Positions 52,149 to 61,697 are shown, counted from the first letter of the stretch. The stretch: 64,000 nucleotides of DNA from Rhizobium sp. CCGE531 (GCF_003627795.1 NZ_CP032685.1:186001-250000), one strand, 5' to 3'. The notes: generated by a model from the letters alone, not told the origin. Made by a program: numbers and translations.

Positions 52149-53309
52149 TTACGACTTGCCTGCGATGCTGGCGGAGGGCTGCGAGGCCGGAATCGCGTGC
52201 ACGGCCATGCCATCCAGAGCCTTGTCCTGCCCGCGCACGGCAATGATTTCGCCCGCGGTCAGGCCAGAGGTAACGACGACGCGCCCTCCGATCGCATCGC
52301 CCAGTTGCACAGTGCGTCGTTCGGCCCGGCCGTTCGCATCCACGACCACGACCTGCGCTCCAGCGGCGCTTGTTCTCTGCACCGCATCCGTCGGCACCAA
52401 AAGCGCCTTCGGAAGCAGGCCGCGCGGCAGTCTGGCGCGAACATACATGCCCGGTAGCAGTGACAGACCGGGGTTCTCCACTTCGGCTCGGACCGAAGCA
52501 TTGCCGGTACCCGGATCGACGATGACATCGGAAAATTTCAACAGACCCGGCCGGGGATGGGACGCGCCCTGCGCGCTCAAGATTTCGATTGGGCCAAGCC
52601 CGTCATCGGCAGCGCGCTGGAGGGCGTCAAGCCGGGCGGCCGGCAGGCGTAGATCGACATACAGGCGGTCTATATCCTGCACGACAGCCAGCGCCCGTTC
52701 CGATGTCGGGGCAGCCAGCCCGCCTTCATCCGCCAGCGTGGCGCCCACATAGCCCGAGATGGGTGAGCGAATGGTGGCGAATTCGAGGTCCAGTCTCCGC
52801 CTTTCGACGATGGCTCGCGCTTCGTTAAGGTTGGCCCGCGCGGCTGCAAGTTCACTGCGGGCATTCTCGTTCTTCTCGCGACTGGTCGCGTTCTTGGACA
52901 GCAGCTGATCTGCCCGTTCCAGGCCGCGCTGAGCATGCGCTTCCGCCGCCGTAGCGCGTTCCAACCCGGCTTCCGCCGTTTCCAGATCGGCGGTCAAAGG
53001 CGCGGTGTCGATTTCGAACAGAATCTGCCCCTTCGAGACGCGCGCCCCCATTTCGACAAGCCGTCTTCTAATAATACCTCCCACCTGCGGCCGGATTTCG
53101 ACCCTGTGGTATGCCGCGACGCGGCCGGGAAGTTCGTCGAGAAGCATCACATTTTCGGGCACGAGCGTGCTTACCACTACCTGGGGCCGGCTTTCCTCAA
53201 TGGGATGTTGTTCCTCGTTCCCAGCATTTGCGACCCAACGGGCAAGGAACAATGCCGATGCAAGAAGGGTACAGATAAGGAGCAGTTTCGGAAGTGAATG
53301 ATGCTGCAT
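52149..53309 (-). CDS. RND efflux periplasmic adaptor (AcrA/MexA/AdeA type)
   Basis: A 386-residue adaptor with an N-terminal hydrophobic anchor ('LLLICTLLASALFLARWV'), a lipoyl half ('VEIRPQVGGIIRRRLVEMGARV'), a coiled-coil hairpin (about residues 95-170), the second lipoyl half ('IRSPISGYVGATLADEGGL') and a beta-barrel. No lipobox cysteine is evident. It lies 13 bp before the RND pump gene and is the first gene of the operon, behind a GTGGA repeat array at 53357. Confidence 0.93.
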   Translation of the reverse strand: MQHHSLPKLLLICTLLASALFLARWVANAGNEEQHPIEESRPQVVVSTLVPENVMLLDELPGRVAAYHRVEIRPQVGGIIRRRLVEMGARVSKGQILFEIDTAPLTADLETAEAGLERATAAEAHAQRGLERADQLLSKNATSREKNENARSELAAARANLNEARAIVERRRLDLEFATIRSPISGYVGATLADEGGLAAPTSERALAVVQDIDRLYVDLRLPAARLDALQRAADDGLGPIEILSAQGASHPRPGLLKFSDVIVDPGTGNASVRAEVENPGLSLLPGMYVRARLPRGLLPKALLVPTDAVQRTSAAGAQVVVVDANGRAERRTVQLGDAIGGRVVVTSGLTAGEIIAVRGQDKALDGMAVHAIPASQPSASIAGKS

Positions 53310-53778
53310 GTCGAGCTCGGTGTTCGCTGTATGTTGCGCCCTGTTGACATGTGCTCATGGAAATCTGGCATAGAGTTCGTGGAGTTTTGGTGGAATTGCG
53401 GTAGAGCAGACCCGCGGAACCATCGGTTCGGCACCGAGACCGAGGCTGTGCGTGCTTGAATCCGCTCTAAGGCGTCATATTGCCGAAAATAGCCTTCACT
53501 CTGCACAGGAATTTCTAGCTGACCTAACTGCCAAGCTTGGATTGCCGAAGCGGATTTCACTGGCTCACCCGGGAACCGCATCACGCCAGGTTTACGCGCA
53601 TGTCCCACCGGAACCGCTGCAGCTATTATCGCTCATAGCTGGATGGAATTGTAATTCTTCATGTCAGGCACGGCGCCGAAGACGTCAAGCCGCAGGGCTT
53701 CGAATCTTAGGTATCCATGGCACCTGACGCAAACTCCACGACGTCCAAATTGACGAAGCGGCGTCAAAGAGCAACGGA
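53310..53778. other. Intergenic region between RND operon and ROK regulator
   Basis: About 470 bp. It contains the GTGGA repeat array of the RND promoter at 53357-53394. The rest carries only short open frames with unusual starts and no family features, so I call no gene here. Confidence 0.5.
53357..53394 (+). promoter_or_regulatory. GTGGA repeat array with 11-bp period upstream of the RND operon
   Basis: ATGGA at 53357 and GTGGA at 53379 and 53390 lie at 0, 22 and 33 bp, the same spacing as the array at 44461. The shared block AGTTCGTGGAG is followed 11 bp later by GTGGAA in both. It lies 48 bp or more upstream of the adaptor start codon and reads on the opposite strand to the operon, as direct-repeat sites can. 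Confidence 0.6.
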
Positions 53779-54993
53779 TCATGAGAAATAGGCTGGCGTG
53801 GCCGGTTCGCTCATTCCGGTTGTTCCGTCCGCCGTCTCGAAGTCGAAAAATTTCTGAGTGACGAGGGCGGCGGCGCCGCGTGCCCAGGAGTTGTCTTCCC
53901 AATCGAGCAGGAGAGGCGGAGAGGCGAAAAAGGTGCGGGCCGCCATGCTGGCTTCCAGGGGACCGAAAAGGGCATCGCCGAACGAAACCGCCTCGCCTCC
54001 GACGACGATGACTTCGGGGTCGGTGATGTTGACGAGATTGGCGAGCGCCTTGCCGATCCCGGCGCCTGCGTCGCTCAGGATCTTGCCGACCTCTGCCTCT
54101 CCCGCCTTCGCCGACCGCAGCATGTCGGATAGGCTATGGCGGTCATCGCGCTTCGTCGCCTCGCGCCATGTGCGAAGCATGGCGGGTTCGGAATAATAGG
54201 CCATCAGGCAGCCACGCTTGCCGCATTCGCAAAGCCGGCCATTCTCCTCATGCAAGGTATGACCGAATTTGCCGGCTGCTCCATGGGCGCCGCGGTAGAG
54301 TTTTCCATCGACGATGACGGCGCAGCTGATGCCGACGCCGATCGCAAGCACGGCCATATTGCGATGCTGCCTTCCCGGGCCAAAGAGCTGTTGGGCGATG
54401 GCATAGGCATTCGTGTCGTCCTCGAGCCAGACCGGTACCTTGACCTTTTGCGCGACCATCGATGCGAAGGGTACATTGTTCCACTTGAAGCGAAAGCTGC
54501 GCACGCAGATGGCCTGGCCGTTGTCGATGACGCCGGGCATGGAAACACCAATTCCCGCCAATCGCGCGTGGGGACGCCCTGCGGCCTTGACGAGCTCAGG
54601 CACGGCTTCGGCCAGCGTCGTCGCAACATTTTCCGGCTCGTTGTCGCCAAGGGACAAGCGGCAGGAGGCAAGCGGGTTGGTCGCAAGATCGGTGACGACG
54701 CATTCGACCGAGCCGACCATCAGCTTGAAGCCGATCGCCAACCCGTTGGCGTAATTGATCTCGACGGGTATGGGGCGCCGGCCCGAAAGCCCGGGCACCG
54801 CCTTGCCTTCGGCGACATGTCCTTCCTCGATCAGGTCGGCAATGACGAAGGTGACGGCCGCTGGGCTGAGGCCGGTGATCGTCGCGATCTCGGCGCGGCT
54901 TTTCGGCCCTTCTTGCCGCAGAAGGTTCAGGATGAGCCGCCGGTTGAGGGCCCGCGAAGTGCTCTGGTCGCCTTTCAGCTTCACGATTTCCAT
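53779..54993 (-). CDS. ROK-family transcriptional regulator
   Basis: A 404-residue regulator with an N-terminal winged helix ('GPKSRAEIATITGLSPAAVT') and a sugar-kinase-like ROK domain. The zinc-binding cysteine motif of the family is present in 'CECGKRGCLMAY'. ROK repressors release DNA when they bind a sugar. It is divergent from the sugar importer-galactosidase operon, and a 17-bp palindrome lies 4 bp upstream of its start, so autoregulation and control of the operon are likely. Confidence 0.9.
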   Translation of the reverse strand: MEIVKLKGDQSTSRALNRRLILNLLRQEGPKSRAEIATITGLSPAAVTFVIADLIEEGHVAEGKAVPGLSGRRPIPVEINYANGLAIGFKLMVGSVECVVTDLATNPLASCRLSLGDNEPENVATTLAEAVPELVKAAGRPHARLAGIGVSMPGVIDNGQAICVRSFRFKWNNVPFASMVAQKVKVPVWLEDDTNAYAIAQQLFGPGRQHRNMAVLAIGVGISCAVIVDGKLYRGAHGAAGKFGHTLHEENGRLCECGKRGCLMAYYSEPAMLRTWREATKRDDRHSLSDMLRSAKAGEAEVGKILSDAGAGIGKALANLVNITDPEVIVVGGEAVSFGDALFGPLEASMAARTFFASPPLLLDWEDNSWARGAAALVTQKFFDFETADGTTGMSEPATPAYFS

Positions 54994-54996
54994 TTC

Positions 54997-55013
54997 TTAA
55001 TTTTGTAAATTAA
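54997..55013. promoter_or_regulatory. 17-bp palindrome TTAATTTTGTAAATTAA, likely ROK operator
   Basis: Perfect 7-bp arms TTAATTT and AAATTAA around TGT, AT-rich in a GC-rich genome, 4 bp from the ROK start codon. AT-rich palindromes of this kind are usual targets of ROK repressors. Confidence 0.6.
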
Positions 55014-55259
55014 TTATTGCGTCCGTTTCAGACTTATGCATAACTTCACTTGTCGATCAACATCCGGCATGTGCGCAAGCACGAAGAAGTCAGCAATAGG
55101 ACAAGGTTTCTCGAGCCGAGGCTTCCGGGCGGTGCAAATGCATTGCTGCGGCAGGTTCGTTGCGACCATTGCGTAGGCGGCAAGAGGGGCGTCCGCCGCG
55201 CATTCCATCCGGTTCGCTGGCTAAGGACGAAGATAGATACCACAACGGGAGGAGTTCAA

Positions 55260-56531
55260 ATGACTTTCAATTTGCTTGGAAGGCCGGCGAGCCGGCGCGT
55301 CTTTTTGAAGGGGGCAGGGGCGGTTTCCGTCGCAGCGCTCACTGGTTTTCCCATGCCTGCCATCGCGCAGGCGCAGGATATCAACATCATTTCCGACGAG
55401 AACAACGCCGATGCGCTGGCGATCCTGCGCAAGACGGCGGAGGACTTCGGCAAGCAGGCCGGCGTCAAGGTCGTGGTCAACAATATGGACCACGAGGCGC
55501 ACAAGACAGCGATCCGCAATTATCTGGTCGCCGGCGCGCCGGATATCTGCTTCTGGTTTTCGGGAAACCGCATGCGCGCCTTCGTCAAGCGCGGCCTGTT
55601 CGATGACATTTCCGATCTCTTCGAAAAAGAGAAGTATAAGGACGTCCTTGGCGCTGCGGCCGGTTCGGTCACGGTCGACGGCAAGCAGTACGGCCTGCCG
55701 ACGGGCGGCACGCTCTGGGGCATGTTCTATCGCAAGGACGTCTTCGCCCAGCTCGGCACCACGGTACCGGCAAGTTGGGACGATTTCCTGGCCTACGGTG
55801 CCAAATGCAAGAGCGCCAATCTGACGCCGATTGCGATGGGCACCAAGGAATTGTGGCCGGCAGCCGGGTGGTTCGATCAGATGAACCTGCGCATAAACGG
55901 CCTCGACAAGCACATGGCGTTGATGAACGGCGAGATGAGCTATCTCGATCCGGCACTGAAGCCGGTGTTCGACATGTGGGAAACCCTGATCAAGCAGGAT
56001 TTCTTCACGCCGAACAATACATCCTTCGGCTGGCAGGAGGCGGGTGCGCTTCTGTCGCAAAAGAAGGCGGGCATGATGAACCTCGGCGCCTTCGTCCGCT
56101 CCACTTTCCCGAAGGAAGAGCTCGATCAGCTCGCTTTCGCACCCTTCCCGACGATCGATCCGAAGATCGGCCGTTTCGAGGAGTTTTCGCTAAACTCGGT
56201 GCATATCCCGGCCAATGCGAAGAACAAGCAGGGCGCGCGCGAGTTCCTCGCCTATTTCTATCGGCCGGAAAACCTCGGCCCCTATCTCGAGCCCGGCGGC
56301 AACGTGCCGCCCCGCAATGACCTGCCGCCCAGCAAGGACCCGCTCGTCAACGCAGCCGTCGAAACGCTGAAGACGGTACAGGGGACCTCGCAATATTACG
56401 ACCGCGACAGCGATCCCGACATGGCCCAGGCCGGCCTCGTCGGCTTCCAGGAGTTCATGGCAAAGCCCGAGCGGCGCGATGCGATCCTGAAGCGGCTCGA
56501 AGGTACGCGCAAGCGTATCTACAAGATCTGA
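55260..56531 (+). CDS. Sugar ABC transporter substrate-binding protein
   Basis: A 423-residue family 1 solute-binding protein. The N-terminus carries a near-perfect Tat signal, 'SRRVFLKGAGAVSVAALTG', so it is exported folded. The body includes 'WFSGNRMRAFVKRGLFDDIS' and 'GTLWGMFYRKDVFAQLG', typical of CUT1 sugar-binding proteins. The ATG at 55260 has GGAGGAG upstream. It is the first gene of the operon that ends with a beta-galactosidase, so galactosides are the likely ligands. Confidence 0.92.
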   Translation: MTFNLLGRPASRRVFLKGAGAVSVAALTGFPMPAIAQAQDINIISDENNADALAILRKTAEDFGKQAGVKVVVNNMDHEAHKTAIRNYLVAGAPDICFWFSGNRMRAFVKRGLFDDISDLFEKEKYKDVLGAAAGSVTVDGKQYGLPTGGTLWGMFYRKDVFAQLGTTVPASWDDFLAYGAKCKSANLTPIAMGTKELWPAAGWFDQMNLRINGLDKHMALMNGEMSYLDPALKPVFDMWETLIKQDFFTPNNTSFGWQEAGALLSQKKAGMMNLGAFVRSTFPKEELDQLAFAPFPTIDPKIGRFEEFSLNSVHIPANAKNKQGAREFLAYFYRPENLGPYLEPGGNVPPRNDLPPSKDPLVNAAVETLKTVQGTSQYYDRDSDPDMAQAGLVGFQEFMAKPERRDAILKRLEGTRKRIYKI

Positions 56532-56548
56532 CCTTCCTCCCAGCGACC

Positions 56549-56576
56549 GGCAGGCGGAGCCGCTGCTCCGCCTGCC
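56549..56576 (+). terminator. Strong hairpin between binding-protein and permease genes
   Basis: A perfect 12-bp stem, GGCAGGCGGAGC pairing with GCTCCGCCTGCC, with a CGCT loop, between the binding-protein stop and the first permease. It probably protects the upstream message or partly terminates transcription, giving more binding protein than permease. No T-run follows. Confidence 0.6.
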
Positions 56577-56595
56577 CATACCGAAAGAGGATGAG

Positions 56596-57480
56596 ATGAT
56601 GAGATTTTGGCGCCGCCATCGCTGGTGGCTCACCCCGACTTTGCTGATATTGCCCGCGGCCGTTCTCTTTTCGGTCGTGATCCTGTGGTCGGCGATAGAA
56701 AGCCTCTGGATCAGCCTGCACGAATGGGATGGCTTCAGCCCGATGATCTGGATCGGCTTCGGCAATTATGTCGAGCTGTTCAACGACCCGCAATTCTATG
56801 TCTCGTTGAAGAACAACGTCATCTGGCTGGTCATGTTCATGGCGGCGCCACCGCTCGGGTTGGCGATCGCCCTGTTGGTCAACCAGAAGATTCGCGGCAT
56901 GCGGTTCATGAAGTCGCTTTTCTTCATTCCGTTGGTGCTCGCCTCGGTCGCCGTCGGCGTCGTCTTTACCTGGGTTTATACGCCGCAGCTCGGTTTGCTG
57001 GCGCTGGTCTTCGGCTTTTTCGGCGCGACCGCACCGGCGGTCCTGTCGGACGAGCATTTCGTCACTTTCGCGATCGTGATTGCAGCGCTCTGGCCGCAGA
57101 TCGCCTTCTGCATGGTGCTCTATCTCGCGGGATTGAACAATCTCAGCGAGGAATTGATCGGCGCCGGCCGCGTCGATGGGGCGAGGGGCTTGAACATGCT
57201 GCGCCATATCGTCCTGCCGCAACTGACGCAGGTCACCTTCATCGCGATCGCCGTCACCGTCGTCGGTGCGCTGCGTTCGTTCGACATGGTTTCGGTCATG
57301 ACGCAGGGCGGTCCCTTCGGCTCGTCCGAAGTGCTTGCCTACCAGATGTTCGAGCAATCGATCTTCTCTTATCGCTTCGGCTACGGCGCTGCGATCGCTT
57401 CGGTTCTGTTCGTGATCATGGCGGTATTCATCGTCTGGTATCTCACGCGCATTATTCGTATCGAAGAAAGAGGGGCCTGA
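56596..57480 (+). CDS. Sugar ABC transporter permease (MalF/UgpA type)
   Basis: A 294-residue permease with six hydrophobic segments and an EAA loop ('LIGAGRVDGARGLNMLRHIV'). It begins 64 bp after the binding-protein gene and overlaps the next permease gene by 1 bp (TGATG). It forms the channel of the CUT1 importer. Confidence 0.92.
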   Translation: MMRFWRRHRWWLTPTLLILPAAVLFSVVILWSAIESLWISLHEWDGFSPMIWIGFGNYVELFNDPQFYVSLKNNVIWLVMFMAAPPLGLAIALLVNQKIRGMRFMKSLFFIPLVLASVAVGVVFTWVYTPQLGLLALVFGFFGATAPAVLSDEHFVTFAIVIAALWPQIAFCMVLYLAGLNNLSEELIGAGRVDGARGLNMLRHIVLPQLTQVTFIAIAVTVVGALRSFDMVSVMTQGGPFGSSEVLAYQMFEQSIFSYRFGYGAAIASVLFVIMAVFIVWYLTRIIRIEERGA

Positions 57481-58331
57481 TGTATCCGCGCCCAATTGCC
57501 GAAGATGCCATCTGGCGGCGTCGCTTCTATTTCATTGCCGTGCTTGCTATCCTGATCCTCTGGCTCTGCCCGCTGTTTGCCATCATCCTGACGTCGTTTC
57601 GCTCGACGCAGGATGTCATGGGCGGCAATCTCTGGGGTTGGCCGACGCAGTTCGGGCTGGTGGAGAACTATACCTCCGTCTTCACCCAGACGCCGATGGC
57701 GCGCTATTTCCTCAACAGCCTGATGATTACCCTGCCGGCCGTCATCGGCGTGCTGACCTTAAGCACGCTCGCCGGCTTCGTGCTGGCGCGTTATCGCTTC
57801 CGTGGCAACATGCTGGTCTTTGCTTTGTTCGTTGGCGGCAATTTCCTGCCCTATCAGATCATGATGATCCCGGTGCGCGATCTGATGGTGCGCATCGGCC
57901 TCTACGACACGCCCGCAGCGCTAATCATCTTCCATATTGCCTTCCAGACGGGCTTTGCGACGCTGTTCATGCGCAATTTCATCGCCGCCTTGCCGGATGA
58001 GCTGTTTCAGGCGGCGAGAGCGGAGGGCGCGACACCTTTCCAGACACTGGTTCACGTCGTCGTGCCCCTGGTTCGCCCGGCGCTGGCAGCGCTTGCGATC
58101 CTGATCTTCACCTTCGTGTGGAACGACTATTTCTGGGCGGTGGTGCTGACCATCAGCGATACGGTAAAGCCGGTCACGGCCGGACTTGCCAACCTGCGCG
58201 GCGAATGGGTCTCCGCCTGGAACCTGATCTCCGCCGGCACCATCGTCGTCGCGGTGCCGCCGGTGGTCATGTTCTTCCTGATGCAGCGCCATTTCATTGC
58301 CGGGCTCACCATGGGCGCGGTGAAGGGATGA
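57480..58331 (+). CDS. Sugar ABC transporter permease (MalG/UgpE type)
   Basis: A 283-residue permease with six hydrophobic segments and the EAA loop 'QAARAEGATPFQTLVHVVVP'. A much longer open frame extends upstream through the other permease gene, but the ATG at 57480 gives the usual length and a TGATG overlap. It pairs with the MalF-type permease. Confidence 0.92.
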   Translation: MYPRPIAEDAIWRRRFYFIAVLAILILWLCPLFAIILTSFRSTQDVMGGNLWGWPTQFGLVENYTSVFTQTPMARYFLNSLMITLPAVIGVLTLSTLAGFVLARYRFRGNMLVFALFVGGNFLPYQIMMIPVRDLMVRIGLYDTPAALIIFHIAFQTGFATLFMRNFIAALPDELFQAARAEGATPFQTLVHVVVPLVRPALAALAILIFTFVWNDYFWAVVLTISDTVKPVTAGLANLRGEWVSAWNLISAGTIVVAVPPVVMFFLMQRHFIAGLTMGAVKG

Positions 58332-58389
58332 GTATTCCATCCGCCATATCCACCCTCAGTGCCAATCCTTTCCTTGCGAGCCCAGAAGC

Positions 58390-59535
58390 ATGACCAGTCT
58401 CGAACTACGCCACATCAACAAGAATTACGGCGCCTATCATGCGCTGCGCGGTATCGATCTTTCCGTCGAACAGGGCGAATTCATCGTCATGGTCGGCCCC
58501 TCCGGCTGCGGCAAGTCCACGTTGCTGAAGTCGATCGCCGGGCTGGAGACGATCTCTTCCGGCCAAATCCTGATCAATGGCCGCGATGTCACCACGGCAG
58601 AGCCGGGCGAGCGCGGTATCGCCATGGTGTTCCAGTCCTATGCGCTCTATCCGCATATGACGGTTGCCGAGAATATGGGCTTCGGCCTGCGCATGGCCAA
58701 ACGGCCGAAGGCGGAGATCGATGCGGCCGTGGCGCGCGCCGCCAAGATCCTCAGGATTACCGATCAGCTCGACAAGCGGCCGAAGCAGCTTTCCGGCGGA
58801 CAACGCCAGCGCGTCGCGATCGGCCGCGCCATCACCCGCTCCCCAGAGGTTTTCCTGTTCGACGAGCCGCTGTCCAATCTCGATGCAGCCCTTCGCACGC
58901 AGATGCGCGTCGAATTGAGCAGCCTGCATGCCGAGCTTGGTGCGACCATGGTCTATGTCACGCATGACCAGATCGAGGCCATGACGATGGCGAGCCGGAT
59001 CGTGGTGCTCAACCGCGGCATCATCGAGCAGGTAGGCTCGCCGTTGGAGCTCTATCGCAATCCGGAAAATCTCTTCGTGGCGGGCTTCCTCGGCGCGCCA
59101 CGGATGAATTTCTTCACCGTGACCGTCGATCGGACCTCCGGACATAGAGTGACCGTCTCCGCGCCCGGCCTTGCGCCGGTTGCCGTCGATCTCGCGCCCG
59201 GTTGCGAGGTTCGGCAGGGAGAAAAGCTCACCCTCGGCATCCGGCCCGAGAACATCGCGATCGCCGAGGGACAATCCGCGGGCGCTCCGATTTCCGGTCA
59301 GGTCCGCCTTGTGGAGCACCTCGGGCGCGAGACCATTCTCTATGTCGATGCCGGCGAGCTGCAATGCATCGGCTCCGAAAGCGGCACCGGCAGCATCACC
59401 GTGCAGATCGGCCATGTCGCCGGCATCGCCAACGATGCGCCGATCGGCCTCAGCATCGATCCCAGGGAAATCTACCTTTTCTCCAGCCAGGACGAGCGAA
59501 CCATCACCGTCCGCAAGCCAATTCTCGATAAATAA
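58390..59535 (+). CDS. Sugar ABC transporter ATP-binding protein (MalK/UgpC/MsmK type)
   Basis: A 381-residue ATPase with Walker A 'GPSGCGKSTLLKSI', Q-loop 'QSYALYPHM', signature 'LSGGQRQRVAIGRAI', Walker B 'VFLFDEPLSNLD' and a C-terminal OB/TOBE regulatory domain from about residue 240. It powers the sugar importer. It lies 58 bp after the permease gene. Confidence 0.94.
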   Translation: MTSLELRHINKNYGAYHALRGIDLSVEQGEFIVMVGPSGCGKSTLLKSIAGLETISSGQILINGRDVTTAEPGERGIAMVFQSYALYPHMTVAENMGFGLRMAKRPKAEIDAAVARAAKILRITDQLDKRPKQLSGGQRQRVAIGRAITRSPEVFLFDEPLSNLDAALRTQMRVELSSLHAELGATMVYVTHDQIEAMTMASRIVVLNRGIIEQVGSPLELYRNPENLFVAGFLGAPRMNFFTVTVDRTSGHRVTVSAPGLAPVAVDLAPGCEVRQGEKLTLGIRPENIAIAEGQSAGAPISGQVRLVEHLGRETILYVDAGELQCIGSESGTGSITVQIGHVAGIANDAPIGLSIDPREIYLFSSQDERTITVRKPILDK

Positions 59536-59555
59536 TAGTTCAGGAGCCTGATACC

Positions 59556-61697
59556 GTGTCAGTGAGCAGCAGTAAGAACGACCTTTCCGTATGGCGGACC
59601 ATCAAGACCGACAGGTTTCTGGTCGGTGCACCGCATTATCCGGAACATGTCGATGAGGGCTATTGGGAGCGGGACGCCAAGCGCATGGCCGAGGCCGGCT
59701 TCAATGTCGTGCGTCTCGGCGAATTTGCCTGGCATCTTTTCGAGCCGAAGCTCGGCACCTTCGATTTCGATCTCTTCGACCGCGCCATCGCGGTGCTGGC
59801 GCGCCACGGCATCGATACCATCATGTGCACGCCGACGGCAACGCCGCCGCGCTGGCTGACGGCTGCCCATCCCGAAATCCTTCGCGTCGACGGCAACGGC
59901 CGGACAATGAGCCACGGTTCGCGCCAGCATGCCGACACGGCGAGCCCGGTTTTCCGCGAGCATAGCAAGCGGATCACGAAGGCGATGGCCGAGCACTATC
60001 GCGCTCATCCCCATGTCATCGGCTGGCAGACCGACAACGAGCTCAACACCAGTATGCCGGAATCCTTCTCTGCGGCGACGCTTTCGGAGTTTCAGGTCTT
60101 TCTTGCGGAGAAGTACGGGACGATCGACAAGCTCAATTTCGCCTGGGGCGGCGATTTCTGGGCGACGGCCTATGACGATTTCAGCCAGGTCGTGCTTCCG
60201 ATCGAATTCGGTCCCACCTTCCCAAGTCCCGGCCATGTACAGGACTATCATCGCTTCCTCGCTTTCGCGACGGCCCGTTTTCAGCACGATCAGGTGGAAA
60301 TCCTGCGGGCCACCAAGTCAGAGTGGTTCATCTTCCACAATCTCGGCGGCCTTCGCGATATCGACTTTCGCGGGCAGTTTTCCAACGACCTCGATTTCGT
60401 CGGCTACGACATCTATCCGATGCTCTATGACGAATTCCAGCGCATCGGCAACCATGCCAAGGTGCAGGCACTCCACCTCGACGTCTGCCGCGGCTTCTCA
60501 GGGAACTACATCGTGCCCGAGCAGCAGTCCGGCTTCGGCAGCCAGCCGGGCTTCTGCACGCTGACGCCGGAGCCCGGTGAAATGCGGCGCATGGCCATGT
60601 CCTCAGTCGCGCGCGGTGCCGATGGCCTGATGTTCTTCCGCTGGCGTCCGGCGCATTTCGGCGCGGAAATCTACTGGATGGGCATCATCGATCATGATGA
60701 TGTGCCGCGTCATCGCTACGACGAGGCAAAGCAATTTGCCACCGAGATGATGGCGTTGAAGGACAAGATCCTAGGCACCCATGTGCGCATGGATGTCGGC
60801 ATCGCCGGCTCGGATTTCGACAATCAGGAGGCGCACAAGACCTATTCGATCGGATTGCCGAGCCCGCAGGACGATGCCGTCCAGCTGCACCAATATTGCT
60901 ACGATCGCGGCATCGCCTGCGGCTTCATCCACCCCGACGACGATCTGTCGCGGCTGAAGCTGCTCTATGTGCCGCATTGGGTGATGTGGAAGGACGGCTG
61001 GACCGAGCGGCTTGAGGCCTTCGCCCGGGACGGCGGCACCGTCGTCATCGGCGCGCGGACCGGCACGCGTGATGAAAACAACCATGTCATCCGCGAGGCC
61101 GCGCCGGGCTCGTCGCTGACGCAGTTGACGGGCGTCACGGTCGAGGATTTCGGCCGCCTGGCCGCACCCGGCGCCAAAGGTCTTTTCGACGTCATGTCAC
61201 GGTCGGGCGGGCTTGTCGTTCCACCTAGCCGCCCGGCGGAATCCCATCGTCGCGTTCGCCGCTTCACCTTCGGCAATCGCGAGATCGAGGCTGCCCATTT
61301 CTACGAGAACCTGACGGTGACGGACGACGTCGAGGTGATTGCGGCATGGTCGAACCGCTATGCCGAAGGCACGCCGATGGCAAGCCTGCGTCGGGTCGGC
61401 AAGGGCAGGGTCCTTTATCTCGGCACCTATCTGACATCAGAGCTGACGGATGCGCTGGCCGATCGAACCTTTGCGGAGGCGGGAATTGCGCCTCTTGTCG
61501 GCGATCTGCCCGAGGGCGTCGAAGTGACGATGCGCCAGAACGACGAGCGGCGCCTGCTTTTCCTGCAGAACTATCTCGATCGGCGCGCCGAACTGCGTGA
61601 GGTTCCGGCTGGCATCAATCTTCTTGACGATGGCAAGACGGTATCCGGCGCGCTGTCGCTCGACGCCTATGGCTGCGCCATCATAGAGCTTCGCTAG
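59556..61697 (+). CDS. Beta-galactosidase, glycoside hydrolase family 42
   Basis: A 713-residue GH42 enzyme. The acid/base Glu lies in 'GWQTDNELNT' (about residue 163) and the probable nucleophile Glu in 'IVPEQQSGFG' (about residue 320). Trimerisation and C-terminal domains follow. With no signal peptide it should act in the cytoplasm on galactosides brought in by the ABC importer. It starts at GTG with AGGAG upstream, 20 bp after the ATPase gene. Confidence 0.93.
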   Translation: MSVSSSKNDLSVWRTIKTDRFLVGAPHYPEHVDEGYWERDAKRMAEAGFNVVRLGEFAWHLFEPKLGTFDFDLFDRAIAVLARHGIDTIMCTPTATPPRWLTAAHPEILRVDGNGRTMSHGSRQHADTASPVFREHSKRITKAMAEHYRAHPHVIGWQTDNELNTSMPESFSAATLSEFQVFLAEKYGTIDKLNFAWGGDFWATAYDDFSQVVLPIEFGPTFPSPGHVQDYHRFLAFATARFQHDQVEILRATKSEWFIFHNLGGLRDIDFRGQFSNDLDFVGYDIYPMLYDEFQRIGNHAKVQALHLDVCRGFSGNYIVPEQQSGFGSQPGFCTLTPEPGEMRRMAMSSVARGADGLMFFRWRPAHFGAEIYWMGIIDHDDVPRHRYDEAKQFATEMMALKDKILGTHVRMDVGIAGSDFDNQEAHKTYSIGLPSPQDDAVQLHQYCYDRGIACGFIHPDDDLSRLKLLYVPHWVMWKDGWTERLEAFARDGGTVVIGARTGTRDENNHVIREAAPGSSLTQLTGVTVEDFGRLAAPGAKGLFDVMSRSGGLVVPPSRPAESHRRVRRFTFGNREIEAAHFYENLTVTDDVEVIAAWSNRYAEGTPMASLRRVGKGRVLYLGTYLTSELTDALADRTFAEAGIAPLVGDLPEGVEVTMRQNDERRLLFLQNYLDRRAELREVPAGINLLDDGKTVSGALSLDAYGCAIIELR

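Noticed and set aside
53452..53727. 91-codon frame on the plus strand between the RND operon and the ROK gene
   Set aside because: It has a non-ATG start, no ribosome site and no family likeness.
56607..57479. N-terminal extension of the second sugar permease through the first permease gene
   Set aside because: The extension is an out-of-frame reading of the MalF-type gene; the ATG at 57480 gives normal length and a TGATG junction.
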